Shown: positions 45,207 to 57,590 of the stretch, one piece after another
How the letters are laid out: every line of letters begins with the position of its first letter
Numbering within the stretch: the first letter of the stretch is position 1
DNA from: Clonostachys chloroleuca
Lineage: Eukaryota > Ascomycota > Sordariomycetes > Hypocreales > Bionectriaceae
NCBI GenBank assembly: GCA_037952775.1
Contig: JBANAY010000003.1
Span: forward strand, 15,934,001 to 15,998,000
Reading direction: 5' to 3'
DNA length: 64,000 nt
Position numbers and translations under genes: made by a program
The notes under the pieces: model-generated
Seen by the model: only the letters and a program-made list of their open reading frames with translations
Database searches by the model: none
Told to the model about the DNA's origin: nothing

Positions 45207-46362
45207 CGTCGTTGGGGACTCATGCACGCCGGGCTACTGAAATCCTTTGATAAGTCTGTCAAACGTCATGCACAGCACAGTCGGCACTTCTTGTCGACCC
45301 AGTGTTGATTTCCGGAATCGCGTTTATTCTTCTTGATTTTCTATAGAACGGGGGCACAGATGATTCGGATATCATTGATATACCCCGCTGCTCGAGGACA
45401 AGCGGCTGACGTGCTAACGCAAGTTAGCGGTTATAATGGCACCGTTTTAGCAAATCATCTCCATCGGAGTGATATTTGCATACCTGACTGAGCTGTCTGC
45501 AGCTGTGGCCTCTCATAGTCGCAGCAATACTGCAATTCACCTCCCGAGACGTCCTAGATGAGCTCCACGCAGTGCACTGCTATTAACTGTGCATCACGAT
45601 GGATATAAGAAAACCTGTTCAGATTTTTACATTGTGATTAGAGAAGGCATTTATGGGGAAGGATCCCAGATCATTTCTCTAACCAGTTATCGTGTTCAGG
45701 GTTTACATGTACTTGAACACGGGGCTGAGCATTTCTCTTGTCGGTCCCTCCACCTAAACACGTAATACCGATATTCTAACCGTGGGAAAAGTTACCAATG
45801 GCTGCCGAAAGCATAGTTTTCCAAGTAGCTCGTCCATTACCTCTAAAATCCGAATAACAATTTGGAACAGTGGAAGGATGTTGGATTGTTTTCGGATCCA
45901 AATTGCAATTTCGGGGTTAATAGGAACGGAATTGACAACCGGAGCAGAACTACCTTGGCAACTCACGAGAAACAGAAAGAAGGATTTCCTGAAGTTAATA
46001 TTGGCCGAGACAACAATAGTATACTTATCTAAGTTGAAGATTAGCTTCAAATATAATCACTTCGGGCGCTTCGAAACCGTTAAACGCCTGCCTCACCGAC
46101 AAGCCTCACAATGTAATCCTCAGATAAGCCGTTATAAAAGCTATGTAGAGGACAAACAGAAATAGGGTGATGGGTTGAAGATAGATATTCCTTCCAGCTG
46201 CATGATTATAACTCCTGAGTTGAGGTACATCTTAGAAAGAAGAATGAAGGGGCGTGAGAAAGGGTTGTTCAAGCTCGGCTCAATTTGAGTTCGAACATGA
46301 TGAGATATATCTAGAGTAAAGTACATGTAGCCATATGGTCGTGTAGCCGGCAGTAGGCGCGG

Positions 46363-46418
46363 ATCTGAATAGAGAGAGTAGACTACATAGATCTGGATAG
46401 AGAGAGTAGACTACATAC
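46363..46418. repeat. 28-bp tandem duplication
   Basis: Two copies of a 28-bp unit beginning atctg and containing atagagagagtagac, differing at position 6 (a/g) and at the last base. Confidence 0.9.
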
Positions 46419-47332
46419 ATCACATGCTTGTTAAGAAAAGACTAGGAGAGAATGGTTTGTCTAAGCAATCTTGAATGACAAAGTAGATCGTTAATGACAA
46501 CATTGTTCATTACTTGAACTTTTATAATGGGACTACGGACTTTTCCATTCTTCTATAGCGGGAAGTACAAGTACCTAATTGAAAACAAAAATATGCGGTA
46601 AATGATGTGTAAATGCTTAGAAAGCTCTTCTTAAGCTTTCATTTTGTTCCGGCCTTCCGTTTCTCGGCCAACCTTTTTTTAAACTTGGCTCATCTCTTTT
46701 AAACCGTTTGAGAGTGCGGCAATTGATTACCGACAGTGACCATCCAGGCTAATACAAACGCGAACTAGCATTTGTAAATAGGCTGGTCTCTATTACATTC
46801 CGTCCCATTGTACTTGACCGTTATTGAGGCTGTCATCATGCGAAATTCGGTCTAGTGGAAGAAGCCCCTGCTGTCTGATAGCTTACCGGCGCCGTCCGCA
46901 TTCTGGAGACCCAATTGAAGCCAGTGCTTATCCTCGTGCATCTCGGTACTCTACAACCACCTTCCTGATCCGACCGTCTGATCCGCCATCTCACATTCAA
47001 CACGCGTCAACTGCGCGGGGCATTCCTTCCCACATGGGAGAGATAAGAGCTTCCAAATGGCTGTATCCCACTCCTTAGTTTCAGCCCGTAGCAGTATGGA
47101 GACTATGGGACCATGAAGCATCGGCAGCTGCCGCTTTGGCCACAGCTTGATTTCCGCGGCCCAATCTGGGTATGATTTTCCTCTCTAATATAAGGAAGGT
47201 GAAGGGAATTCCCATCACGGTTATCGCTTCTGAGTGTGTGTGAGTGCGACATCGCTCGGCGAGTGAGGCAAATAGGGAAACTCCTTAAGACTGTGCAGGA
47301 TTCTAGATTTCACTAGAGCTTTCATGGAAAAG

Positions 47333-47340
47333 TATATAAT
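47333..47340 (+). promoter_or_regulatory. TATA box of ribonuclease gene
   Basis: TATATAAT, 108 bp upstream of the ribonuclease ATG, followed by a pyrimidine-rich stretch (CT motif) typical of strong fungal promoters. Confidence 0.6.
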
Positions 47341-47440
47341 GTTTCGTGTGCTGTCAGAATTACCATCCTTCCTCTCCATCTTCTTCTCCACCCTACGTCC
47401 GCTCAGTCTTACCAGCCAAAGCAAGTGATCAACAGTTGCA

Positions 47441-47915
47441 ATGCAGTTCCCCTACGTCCTCCTCGCCCTCGCGGCAACCGTCTTTGCCGTCCCCGTCGAG
47501 CTCGTCGAACTCGAGGTCCGTGCTGCTGCCGTCTGCGGATCCGTCTCTTACACTGCTGCCCAAACAAATGCAGCCTCCGTCGCCGCCTGCAACCATGTGA
47601 AGGCTGGAACTACTGCCGGTAGCTCCACTTACCCTCACACCTATCGTAACTCCGAAGGTTTCTCCTTCGGGGGCGTTGCCTCACCTTACTATGAGTTCCC
47701 TATTCTCTCTTCCGGCTCTGTCTACACTGGTGGTATGTCTCGTATATTGTCTCCGACCTCTACTTGAGTGTGCTCTCTAACACCGTGATTTCACCTACGC
47801 AGGCTCTCCTGGGCCCGACCGAGTCATCATCAACTCTGCTTGCAAGCAGGCCGGCACCATCACCCACACTGGCGCCAGCGGAAATGCTTTTGTTGCTTGC
47901 CAAGGAACTTCTTAA
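47441..47915 (+). CDS. Secreted guanyl-specific ribonuclease (T1/F1 family)
   Basis: A 134-residue extracellular endoribonuclease that cleaves single-stranded RNA after guanosine. Residues 1-17 form a signal peptide (ending FAVP), followed by a short propeptide. Exons are 47441-47732 and 47803-47915, joined G|GC. All catalytic residues of the family are present with RNase T1 spacing: His66 (YPHTYRN), Glu85 (YYEFP), Arg104 (GPDRVI) and His119 (ITHTGAS). Four cysteines (32, 50, 111, 130) can form the two usual disulfides. The length and the four-Cys pattern match RNase F1/N1 rather than the larger ribotoxin group, which carries long extra loops. Likely used for external RNA scavenging. Confidence 0.95.
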
Positions 47916-48409
47916 CTTATCTCACGATAACCCGACTCTTTGTGCATACCGGGCACTGAATGTCTAGAATGTAAATAATGAGTTAGTTAACAGAAATAGA
48001 GAAGAAAAAAAACTCTCAAAACAAATCAAGTCCATTGGCTGTGCTTGTAACTCCATAGATGTGGTTTTCCAGTCTCGTGGTTGTCATATTAGAATTGAAT
48101 AATCCTTCGCTAAACCAAGAAATCTTTCTAAGAATTAGTGGTAGTATACATAGGTAAACTCTTTGAATTTGTGTGACAATCTAGTTCTTTGGTACCATTT
48201 TGCTAACTTATTGTCGACTTCCAAGAGCTATTGATAGAGCTATTACCCCCAACTTAAGAATGTCCTGAAATCTAAGTTAACACCTATGGGTAGTTTGAGT
48301 GAAATACATTAAGGAGATCGATTTTCAGAATGCTTCCTCGTTCGTAGCTGAAATAGGTGAAGATAGTGAGATTCCACTACTAACTTCATCACAAGGGGGC
48401 GATGGTTCC
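47916..48409. other. Convergent 3' intergenic
   Basis: About 490 bp, AT-rich, between convergent genes. No gene seen. Confidence 0.6.
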
Positions 48410-50408
48410 TTAATGGGCGAACCTAAAATCCTTCCTGGAGCTCCCGACATCTTTAGTAGTTGCTAGATATTCAAGTCGTTGCTGGAGATTAGTGAGCAAG
48501 GAACTTTCGAGTCGGTAATTGGAATAAGACCTCACCTCTTCGGTCATCGCGTTCCACTCTTTGTCTCTCTTCTTATTGAGATGCATATAGAATAGTTTTG
48601 CGATAATATAGACACAAATATTCATGCAGTTTATCCCCACTAGAACACGGTTTCCACGTCGATCTACATATTGGGATGTGTGGTCAGCATAGAACTCGAA
48701 GCGGTAGAGGCCCTATTAACTCACATTCGGGCTTGTCATCTTCTCGGTAAATATTGGAATAAATTACTCGAGCAAGTTGGACCATCATACTATCAGGAAG
48801 TTAGTATGCTGAACTGCATAGATAAATCTCAATTTGGTACTCACTTATATATAGCAGACGATACAGCTCTGGTACGAACCGAGTTTGAGTTGCGACTGGC
48901 CCAAGCGACATGCATTGCGTGTGCTATTTTAGTGTCAGCGTAGCTATTCGAGAAAAATCCGATCACTTATGACAGGCATGTTTCGATTGCGGAGACATAC
49001 GAGAAGGATATGAGAGCAAGACGGTGACAAGCGCATACTGAGCCCAAGCACTAGTGCCGCTAGGTAAAACTGCCATAGCAATCAGGTTTGGCAAGTACCA
49101 AAACTGGGTGAAAATGCCGAATAAAGCACGAGAGTCCCACCGCTCCGAGAGATACGTTGTGATACACATCAAGACCGCACCGGTAGCCTGGGCCGGGATA
49201 CTGAGTAAGTTGGAGTCAAAGGTGCCAAAGTTCAGACTACGCAGAGTCAAGGTAAGATATTGATCAGGAGGACCGGGTGGGATTTCCCAAAGGAGACCGA
49301 ATATGTAGATTGGCCAGAGTTCATAGTCCTTCAGAGATTTCCAAAGCAGTTTGGGTGTGATCGCCTGACGATTATGCATGTCTGATTTCGAAGGATCATC
49401 CCGAAGAATTCGATTGACAAGAATCTTTTCTTCACGCTCGTTGAACCAGCCGTTGGGGCGGTACCATCTTTTTGTTTGTGTAGGCGATGGTGCCATCATG
49501 AAAATAGACCATACGCCTATGGATAACATAATGATTCCTTCAATGAGGAAGAGCCATCGCCAGCCTTCGTAACCGAGCACTCCTCTCATGCGCAAAACAC
49601 CAAATGCCAGGAGAGGAGCAACAATATCTGTGACGCGACGAACCGTCCAGAAGAGAGCCAGCCGAAACGGAAGCTCACTCCCTTTGAAGAAGTAGGTCAA
49701 GTAGAGAACAATGTCTGGAATGAATCCGCCTTGGAGCATGCCTAGTAAAGCTCGGGTGACAAGGAACGATGTCTTACCACTGAGGAAGAATTGGGCTCCT
49801 GATACTATACTCCATGAACACATAATAAAGGGGATCCATCGGTCGGGCCCAAGTTTCTTGCTGATCATTTGAGATGGAAGCTCTGCCAGGAGGAAGGAGG
49901 CCTGAAACACAGTGTTGCCCAAATTGTAATCGTTGGTATTCATGCCGAGATTCGGGAGAAAATCATCCGTGTTTGCCTGGGACAAGTTGCCGCGGCCCAG
50001 GTCAAGCCCGAAGAAAGCAATGCAGGCCCATAGGGTGATCTTCCAATCCATTTTGTTGATTAGAGGGAGTTCCTCTTTCCATGTCCAGCGGAAATCTGGA
50101 TCGAAGCGATGGCGATTCTCATACTTTGGACTGGGCTGGAAGTACCGAGCCAGAGCTGGATTGTCATACACTGACGGCTGAGTGGCGATCGCATTCTCAT
50201 CGTAGTCCTTTCGCCTCCGAAACAGAGCAGTGATGGGGATTAGAGGGGCCTTCTGTTTTTGGAGGGGCTCCTGCTCGGCAAGAATGCGAGCTCGAGTCGC
50301 TTCAATATCCTCCTCTGATTCAGATTTGGACACCGCTGTCTGTATCTCCTTCTCAGAGGAGACCTGAGGTGAGGGGGGTTGCTTGCTTTCCCTAGTAATC
50401 TCCGCCAT
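48410..50408 (-). CDS. Dal5-type allantoate/carboxylate permease (MFS)
   Basis: A 583-residue permease of the same anion:cation symporter group as the cluster permease, but a different subfamily with a long N-terminus (about 125 cytosolic residues, with acidic and RRRKDY stretches). Exons are 50408-49001, 48923-48845, 48789-48725, 48663-48536 and 48481-48410; the sum is an exact codon number. Exon 2 to 4 peptides NSNSVRTRAVSSAIYN, YREDDKPEYRRGNR and the terminal YLATTKDVG..DFRFAH are the conserved C-terminal blocks of this family and confirm the 3' models. TM1 carries DLGRGNLSQANTDDFL and the loop after TM5 YEGWRWLFLIEG. Substrate is unknown; allantoate, small peptides and other nitrogen compounds are typical. 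The intron-free part alone would look truncated at 48963. Confidence 0.92.
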
Positions 50409-51643
50409 TGGGTCTAGGACATAAGAGCTGTTTTCTCGTTTCTGAGAAACAGGTTGGAGTAGTGAGAGGGAATCTGAATGGGTAACAAATGGGGATGGTC
50501 CGAAAAGATATACCATGTTGCAGGCCAAGAGAACAGTGGGTATCAAGGGTATGTTGACGCAATATCAAAAAGGTTACATCTTGGAAAGACGAATCTTCTT
50601 TCTTTGAAACCCACTCATATTAGGTCACTCCCCTGAGATCGCCTCCGCTGATCAAATTCACCAATTGCGCGTGAGGTGAGAGCTGACTGTATTACCGTAT
50701 CGTTCATGGGCCTTAGGAGTAGTGGGAGGTCAGGGAGGGCAGTTCCCATTGTTGGGGCGCTCTCTCTCAAACCTGCACATGGATTGTGTATCTCTTGGCC
50801 GCATCGTTATTCAGTCTCTGTCATTGGACGCAACGTCATCTTGAGAGGGGGCTTCTAGCGCATGGTTCGATTCTTTGCGGTACTAAGCCTAGTATACAAG
50901 TAAAGTACTACCATGGATATGACCCTTGGCGAAACATGGGCATGTCGCGTACGAAGGGCTGCCTCCCAGTCCCGATGGCGACATTACCATTCAAAGCCGG
51001 CCGACCTGCATTGCAGCGAACCGCCAGACGGCTGGCTATCCTGAAGAAGGGCCGTGGCGCAAAGCTTGGCAAAGGTTTAATTCAAGCTTAACTGTTAGGG
51101 TGTCGTGGGGGCCTCAAGGGGAGCACTGAAGTTTGTTACAAAAGAGAGATCACGCAATTCTCTGCGTGGGTCACGGAATGCTTTTGCAGTAGATTTTCTC
51201 ACATATCATTCAGTATTTGAAAGCACCTTCCTCAACAAGACTTAGGCAGTTTCTTGGCCCTGTCATCTTCTACTCCCCATTTGCTTTTTCGATTGGAGGT
51301 GGATATGAGCGAGAGAACAAGCCTCAACTACCTAGGTTGGATGTCATCCCACACTGTCGTCGTAATCATGACGCAGATTTTCCTTATCAAGCATAGGTCT
51401 TTGTCTATCTTTTCATTTTATCGCCAATCTAAGTATTTTGGCGACTCTGAGTGTTCAGGCTTCGTGGGTTCTTTTCAACCCGAACCTGAGTAAACCTGTG
51501 TGATTTGAGCAAAGTGACTTGAATTAGCAAGGAAACACGAAGAGAACTTGAAAGAATTTAGGTGAGATAAAGGTATGTACTATTTATATTGCCTATTACT
51601 ATTACTATGTCCCAAACCTATTGTGTATTCGGAGACATCTGCA
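50409..51643. other. Intergenic, no gene seen
   Basis: About 1.2 kb, the promoter of the permease and 3' flank of the RGS gene. Plus-strand frames of up to 100 codons overlap each other and have no motif. Confidence 0.5.
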
Positions 51644-53465
51644 TCAGACTTCCATCGAAACAACCATAGACGACTGGCGCTGCTTCACAAACTTGGGCCA
51701 GGTGTTGGTCAACACGAGATACTTTATGCTTTGCTCTGCCTCGTCGAATATCGTTTTGCTGAATCCCTCTGCCACTTGCCCGGCCTCTGTTGTCGTCGTG
51801 GTCGATGAGCCTGAAGATCGGGAAGCCTTACGCCTAGGCCAATCCAGAACATCAAATGGCGTGGCAGGATTGACTTCGCTTCGGTCGCCGTAAGCCTCGC
51901 GGGTTGATTTTTCGAACATGTCTTCGAGTTTCTTGTGGATTGTAGAAGGAAGGTTGACCTGAAATTCGGCGTCTCGAGAGCTTACGTAGTCGGCGTAGAT
52001 GCGGAGGGCATCTTCGTATTGAGTGTTGAGCATCTTTCCCTCGCCCTGCTCTTTCGCATCAACCTCTGTAGTGAAACTAGCCTTCCAGGCTGCCACTGCT
52101 ACGAGGAAAGCAATATTCTCTCCTGAAAAGTCCTGGAGCGCAGAGAATTCAAGGAGGGGCCCTGGATTGCGCTGCAGGACGTGTTCGAGTGCACCCATTG
52201 TCAGGATGCTCTCGTTCGAGTGTGAGGTAAACGCTGAGTCTTTGCTTCCCAACGATTCAATTGCAGTCGATCCAGATATCATAGATTTGCCACTCGTCAC
52301 GGGGAGGTTGCTTTTGGCTTCCCACTGGGCAATAGTATCGAGAACTTCCTGACGGAGATTTTGCTGTTGCATGACTTGCCAGCAGGGAAGGAAGATGGTG
52401 AAAATTTCTAAGAACATGATGGAGACCGCGATCCTGCTTGAAGTTAGCTAGGGAGGCTTTTCTAATGGCCGACTAATGTCTCAGATGGAGAGGGCATACC
52501 ATTGAGGAGGAATGAAGTAGCGGTTGACTTTGTCCATCTGAGGAACGTACAAGGCGATCAACCACATTGGGGCCGCGTGTAAGCTGTACAGCAATTAGAA
52601 GGAGGCTGGAAAGTTTTGGCGATCACATCTTACCTAGAGACACAGCAAGCGATGGTTTGCAGCCTCCATCCTTGAGTGTCGTAGATTTTTCGTGACCGCC
52701 AAAGGATGATGGGTGCGAAGATCCACGCCCAGAAAAACTGCCAAAACACAGTATGCCACCTAGAAGACGTTGTTAGTTTGTTGGAAAATTGATTCACTTC
52801 CAGATCGTGCCATACCATTCCCAGCCCCTGAGCATCTTCTCTCGTCTGTCGGATTCTGTCGACCCCTGGACTTCGGTGCCGGGGATTCCCCACGATTCGT
52901 GCCACTTGCGGGACATCAGGTACATGGTAACCGTGATGAGAATCTATTTTACAATCAGCTAGAATGTCCGGGGCGGTACGTGGGATAAACTTACTTGAAT
53001 TGTGATGCCTGCTCCAACTAGAATGCCCATCTTGTTGATGTGGTCTAGTCGCCGATAAACCCCAAACACTCCCTTGGAGCTCCCTGCCTCCGGCTTCTCT
53101 TCCACCTTGTCCACAAATCTTTTTTGAGCCTTGGCAACGTGGAGAAAGCGGCTATTCGAGGCGTGGAATATAGCAATGCCCAACGGGAGCCAGGTGCCCA
53201 TGATCCAGTACTCGCCATCGCCCGGCATGTTGTTGCGAACAATGTAGCCGAGCTGGACAGAGATCCAATAGCAGTGCAGTAAGATGACTGCACAGATGGA
53301 TAACCACAAGCCGCGAATACGCAACGTGGGTGAGCTGCGGTTGGAGATGAGATAGGTTATGCCAGATACGAGGGCGGCTGTCCATAGGGTTGCGAATACC
53401 CCCCAGAAAATACCAACTCCATCCAGTCGTAGCCCCATGTCGGCGTCCTCTTGATTAGACGACAT
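51644..53465 (-). CDS. 7TM protein with C-terminal RGS domain (GprK-like)
   Basis: A 532-residue receptor-like regulator of heterotrimeric G-protein signalling: seven transmembrane helices followed by an RGS domain that should accelerate GTP hydrolysis by G-alpha. Exons are 53465-52995, 52943-52816, 52759-52634, 52583-52500 and 52433-51644; phases close exactly. TM segments include [20 protein letters not shown], the [18 protein letters not shown] stretch, [19 protein letters not shown] (across intron 1), [15 protein letters not shown], an [15 protein letters not shown] helix (across intron 3) and [12 protein letters not shown]. The RGS domain follows ([51 protein letters not shown]) and is split by a Ser/Thr/Arg-rich insert before its last helices ([20 protein letters not shown]). 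It resembles Aspergillus GprK and plant RGS1 in architecture. The ligand is unknown. Confidence 0.9.
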
Positions 53466-55482
53466 CTTGCCAATGAGGTGGGACCCAAAATGTGTCTAAA
53501 TATCCGGGTGAAGGGGTAAGGAGAGAGTGAAATGCGGGAAATCAGAAGCCCAGGCGATACTTTCCATTTGCCGATTTGGACTGTCCTGGCTTTTAAGAAG
53601 GTCAGCGATGGCAAGGGACATAGGACGGCTTCGGAAGCAAGGGACAAGGGCCAATCTACGATCTTGTTGTTTTTCTTTTTCCTCGTTGGCGATCATTATC
53701 ACCCTAGAGTGGTGAAGACGCGACGGCTAACCGCCAACCTATCACAGAAATGGGTGTCTTAGTTTAATTTCCCCTGCGGAAATGTCTTAGTTATGTAAAC
53801 GGAAGATGGACACAAAAGATCCCTGGGCCTGGAAGAAGCGAAGGGAGAATCTGTAGCCTCCAATCGGCATCCGGCGAGATATAGCCTACCGGTAGCCGAG
53901 GTACGACATTCAATGTCTCGTACCAGCTGTTAATCCGGTTGTCTTAAATCTCAAATCATCCCTTCCGCTTGCGCGATGGCACTCATTGAATTCGAAGCAG
54001 AGCCATTAAAAGAAGCGTAACTTATCAAAGTCGAGCCTGGGTATTGACCTTGCGCTGGCCATGCTGTGGGCTGTTACGCAGGTTCATTCCCTCATCAAGT
54101 TTTGTTAGATGGCGAAGCCCAATGAACACCCTCATTGCTCTCTCATCCCGCACCTGGATTTTCTAGACGCGAGCGCGTCGGAAGGTGCTCTACCGGAACT
54201 GAGACCTCCTTCTACATCCGATATTGATATTTGACCAAGCCTTTGTAGACTATGATAAGACTTGAAGCAGATAATGTGTCAGTCAACGGCTTGGCCAGGT
54301 GGGCCACAGATCAGAAAGGAAACTCAATCGTCGTTGGTAGTTTGAGATTTGTCAGGATCACCAGATCTACGGTTCCGGGAGGTCTTGATCCCGTGCGGTG
54401 GTGATGACACCCCAGTAATAGCCCTAAGCAGGGCGTCGGATGTGTCACTGGCGATCCTAATTCTATATATGCAACCCCCACCTCTATTGGCCTACTAACA
54501 GCTTGACATGGGATATCCACCTCACCAGATCTACCGCACCTGGCAACTTGGTGACATTGACAATGATACATACAAACATTGTCCCGTGGTATTGTTAAGT
54601 CCGAGACCGGTATTTTCAGTTATTGAAGGCCAATACTGAACAGCTCAGAGACAGTACACTAAATATTATTGCATCATATCGGTTGATTCATAGAAAGTGA
54701 TCTGCCCATAGCCGCCCCGCAATCTAGTGTCTCATTTCTTTTGTCACCCAGTGCCTGGCGTGTCTATTCTTTACCTCATAAAGCAGAGGACCGAGCAATT
54801 GTTCGCGGTTATATTATCACCAGAGTCTTGACCTTGATTCTAGTGTTCCGTGGGACTTGACAGTACTGGCTGAAACCCAATGGCTAAAATACAAAATGTT
54901 ACAAATGCGGCATTTTTGTGGATTAACCAGTTGTAGTAATGAGCACTGATTTGGAACCGTTATGGGATATCATTGAGGCCAATATTGCTTTTATAAAGCT
55001 TCAACTGTACTCGAACTTTGCACGCATTTTGCTTAATGAGTCCTGTGTGACTCCCTATGAGGTGTTGGCCATCAAGATCTTGAAGATCCAGACGGTGAAA
55101 ACCAAACATCTAAATCAATGCAAGCATAAAGTTGTGAGCGGGTGGCCGGTTTGAGTTTTGACTCTCCGGTGTCTCGTAAGACGACAAGGCCCTCTTAAGG
55201 TCGTTTGCTAAGCTTACCCTGAACCTCATTGAGCACTCTTAAGATAGCAGTATCTCATTACTTGCTACAATGCCATGTTGTTTCTTGGACAAAGTTGGCT
55301 ACACCCGCGCCTCTTACTGTAATTGCTCAATAACGGACCTTCGGACGCGAAGTCGTGACTGAATATGCACAATCCTAAACCGGTGTAACGTGCAGAAAAA
55401 TCCCACTATAAAATATTCGTCATCTCACTCTCAGCTGCCAACTCAATTTTGTTTCTAACAACCGAACGATCTGATCATCAAA
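53466..55482. other. Long intergenic region, no supported gene
   Basis: About 2 kb. Short frames only; the one at 54939-55154 (71 codons) has no recognisable feature. The 3' end contains the F-box promoter. Confidence 0.5.
55407..55413 (+). promoter_or_regulatory. TATA box of F-box gene
   Basis: TATAAAA 76 bp upstream of the F-box protein ATG. Confidence 0.45.
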
Positions 55483-56850
55483 ATGGGCACGCACAAACGT
55501 AAACGCACCCGCCCGAGACGGAAGAAGGTGGATTTCTCTGATGTCCCAGGTGAAATCATCGATCACATTATCAGCTTCATTCCTAGACCTGGCCTCGTGA
55601 ATCTTTGCCGAGTTAACAAATCCCTCCGCTCCTATGCTGAGCCCTTTCTTTATTCCACCATTGTGCTCGAATGGACTGAGAATCGGCCACCCCCAATTAT
55701 CAATCTTTTGCAAACCCTTCTCCGGAGACCTGAACTGCTAGCCTTTGTCCGTACCCTCGCACTACATGGAGAAGGACAGCTTAACGTCAGACTGCCTTCT
55801 CTAGAGCCTACTGGATATAGAGTCCAGAGTTATATACCGATCATAGAAAAGCTCAGACTACCGTTCACTGATCTCTGGGTGCAAAGGCTCCGGGCGGCTA
55901 ATGTGGACGCTTTTGCTGCTCTGTTGATCGCGCAAGCTTACAATATAAGACGACTTATTATTGTTGACAATTTTCTTCGGTCACCTAATTTTCTTGCACA
56001 ACTTCTCCGGCACGGAGCCTTGGGCCAGCCTCCCAAATGGAGGCGACTTGAACAGCTAGTCTTCTTTGCCCCCTATGTGGACCAGGAATCTGAAGTTGCG
56101 CAGGCTCCATTTTGCCTATCAACGGTGACAGAGTTGGCGGTTTCATTCGGCGACTTGCAGGTTCTTCGTTGGCCAGCAGGTGAGCCTCATCTTGACCACC
56201 TGACTTCGCTGGACGTCAACAGCAATTGTGCAACCCTGATGGCTGGAGTACTTGCCCGAACACGGTGCCTCAAGTGTCTTTCTTGGGAATGGGAATACTA
56301 CCCTGAGGCGGCAACTGTGGATTTGGACGAGATCATCGCGGCGTTGTCACACGTCAAAGCTACCTTGGAGAGCCTTCGGCTTAGAATGGAGTTTTCTCAC
56401 CACTGGCGGCTATATGACGAACCAAATTTGATTGCTTCCGGGTCTCTGAGGCCTCTTCTCGATTTCGACGGAATAACAAAGTTAGATGTGCCGTTAGTGG
56501 CTCTGACGGGCTTCGGAGCTGAAGCAACATCACTGGTTAGTTCTTTGCCTCGCAATGTCGAAGAGCTTTCTCTTTCAACTGGTATGGTTTACCAAGATGT
56601 CAAATGGCTCGACGATACTAGCCTCCCATGGCCGGATGCGGGTATCCTCAACACGATTGAAGAATCGTTTAGGCACTACCGGACTAGCCTCCCACGGCTT
56701 CGCTGTATCAGGATCATTGATACCACCAACAGCTGCCGAGGTGGAAGAATGGAAATAATACTGGAAGAAGGTTCTCCGGTTGATGGTATTGATATCGAGA
56801 TTGTTCATGACACGTCGTCTCCTTGGAGGCAACATCTTGATGACCTATAG
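55483..56850 (+). CDS. F-box domain protein
   Basis: A 455-residue single-exon protein. A basic N-terminus (KRKRTRPRRKK, possible nuclear signal) is followed by an F-box at about residues 17-60 (DVPGEIIDHIISFI, LVNLCRVNKSLRSYAEPFLYSTI). F-box proteins recruit substrates to SCF ubiquitin ligases through Skp1. The rest has irregular leucine-rich segments resembling degenerate LRRs, probably the substrate-binding part. This type is highly expanded in filamentous fungi and rarely has a known target. The ATG is in good context and directly precedes the basic stretch. Confidence 0.88.
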   Translation: MGTHKRKRTRPRRKKVDFSDVPGEIIDHIISFIPRPGLVNLCRVNKSLRSYAEPFLYSTIVLEWTENRPPPIINLLQTLLRRPELLAFVRTLALHGEGQLNVRLPSLEPTGYRVQSYIPIIEKLRLPFTDLWVQRLRAANVDAFAALLIAQAYNIRRLIIVDNFLRSPNFLAQLLRHGALGQPPKWRRLEQLVFFAPYVDQESEVAQAPFCLSTVTELAVSFGDLQVLRWPAGEPHLDHLTSLDVNSNCATLMAGVLARTRCLKCLSWEWEYYPEAATVDLDEIIAALSHVKATLESLRLRMEFSHHWRLYDEPNLIASGSLRPLLDFDGITKLDVPLVALTGFGAEATSLVSSLPRNVEELSLSTGMVYQDVKWLDDTSLPWPDAGILNTIEESFRHYRTSLPRLRCIRIIDTTNSCRGGRMEIILEEGSPVDGIDIEIVHDTSSPWRQHLDDL

Positions 56851-57590
56851 GCTGCATATCGGAAATAGTCTTCAAAGAGTAGGACGATATGTCAAGTTGG
56901 AAAGTAGTCTTTGAGTCCCCCAACGCATCATTTGGCATGACGCATCATTTGGCATGTTTCGACTAATTTTCTTCAATGCACCTATCAGGTTTAACTTCTG
57001 TATCAACTATATGGGCCCATGAAGGTCAGTTTGAATGCACAATGAGTGTAGGTGCTTTGATCACTTCATCAACGTAATTTTATGATCGAGGGATTTTTAT
57101 TCACTTGTATGGCGGTATAGGACAATTAAGTGGATAGGTAGGGGTATGAGTCGCGCTCGTGAATTCTTATATTCATTGTTTGGTGGCAAAAGATCACTTG
57201 GATGAAACAATGGCCGGTGAATGATGTCGCCACACGACCAATGAGACAAGGGCCCAGACTGAGGAATGCCCGCGACATGGATGTCGCTTACTACGTTGCA
57301 GTTACTACCTGGTAACGCATCCGCGTCACCTCGCCCCTTGCTGTGAGATACGAGATAGCGTGAAGAGCCCACTCCCAAAGGCCCTGAACCATGATCTAGA
57401 TGTAACCCTACTCTGGGGTCCAAGAAGAGGGACCTCATGGGGTCCGTCTGTGAGGGGAAAGGTAAGCACAGCAGCTGAGATTAAAGTTTGGATTGAGATC
57501 AGGTATATATATTGAGACGGGCCCTTCCCACGCTCAGCCAGCCTCTGCCAATCCCCTCTACCTCGTCCCTCTACTCATTCGTCCGTCACC
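56851..57590. other. Intergenic with small tandem repeat
   Basis: About 740 bp with the 17-bp duplication listed below and, at 57504-57512, a TATATATAT ahead of the CBM9-like gene. No gene seen. Confidence 0.55.
56923..56956. repeat. 17-bp perfect tandem duplication
   Basis: Two perfect adjacent copies of acgcatcatttggcatg just downstream of the F-box gene. Confidence 0.92.

Larger units (their letters stand above)
45207..47440. other. AT-rich intergenic, no supported gene
   Basis: About 2.2 kb. The central part is AT-rich and contains a 28-bp tandem duplication. Frames at 45782-46165 and 46824-47078 have no family features. The last 110 bp hold the ribonuclease promoter. Confidence 0.5.

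Noticed and set aside
45782..46165. 127-codon frame in AT-rich DNA
   Set aside because: Matched by a similar frame on the opposite strand; composition explains it.
47441..47915. Ribotoxin rather than T1-type ribonuclease
   Set aside because: The mature protein is the size of RNase T1/F1 and lacks the long extra loops and larger size of ribotoxins.
54939..55154. 71-codon plus-strand frame
   Set aside because: Isolated, no motif, AT-rich surroundings; expected by chance in a 2-kb intergenic region.
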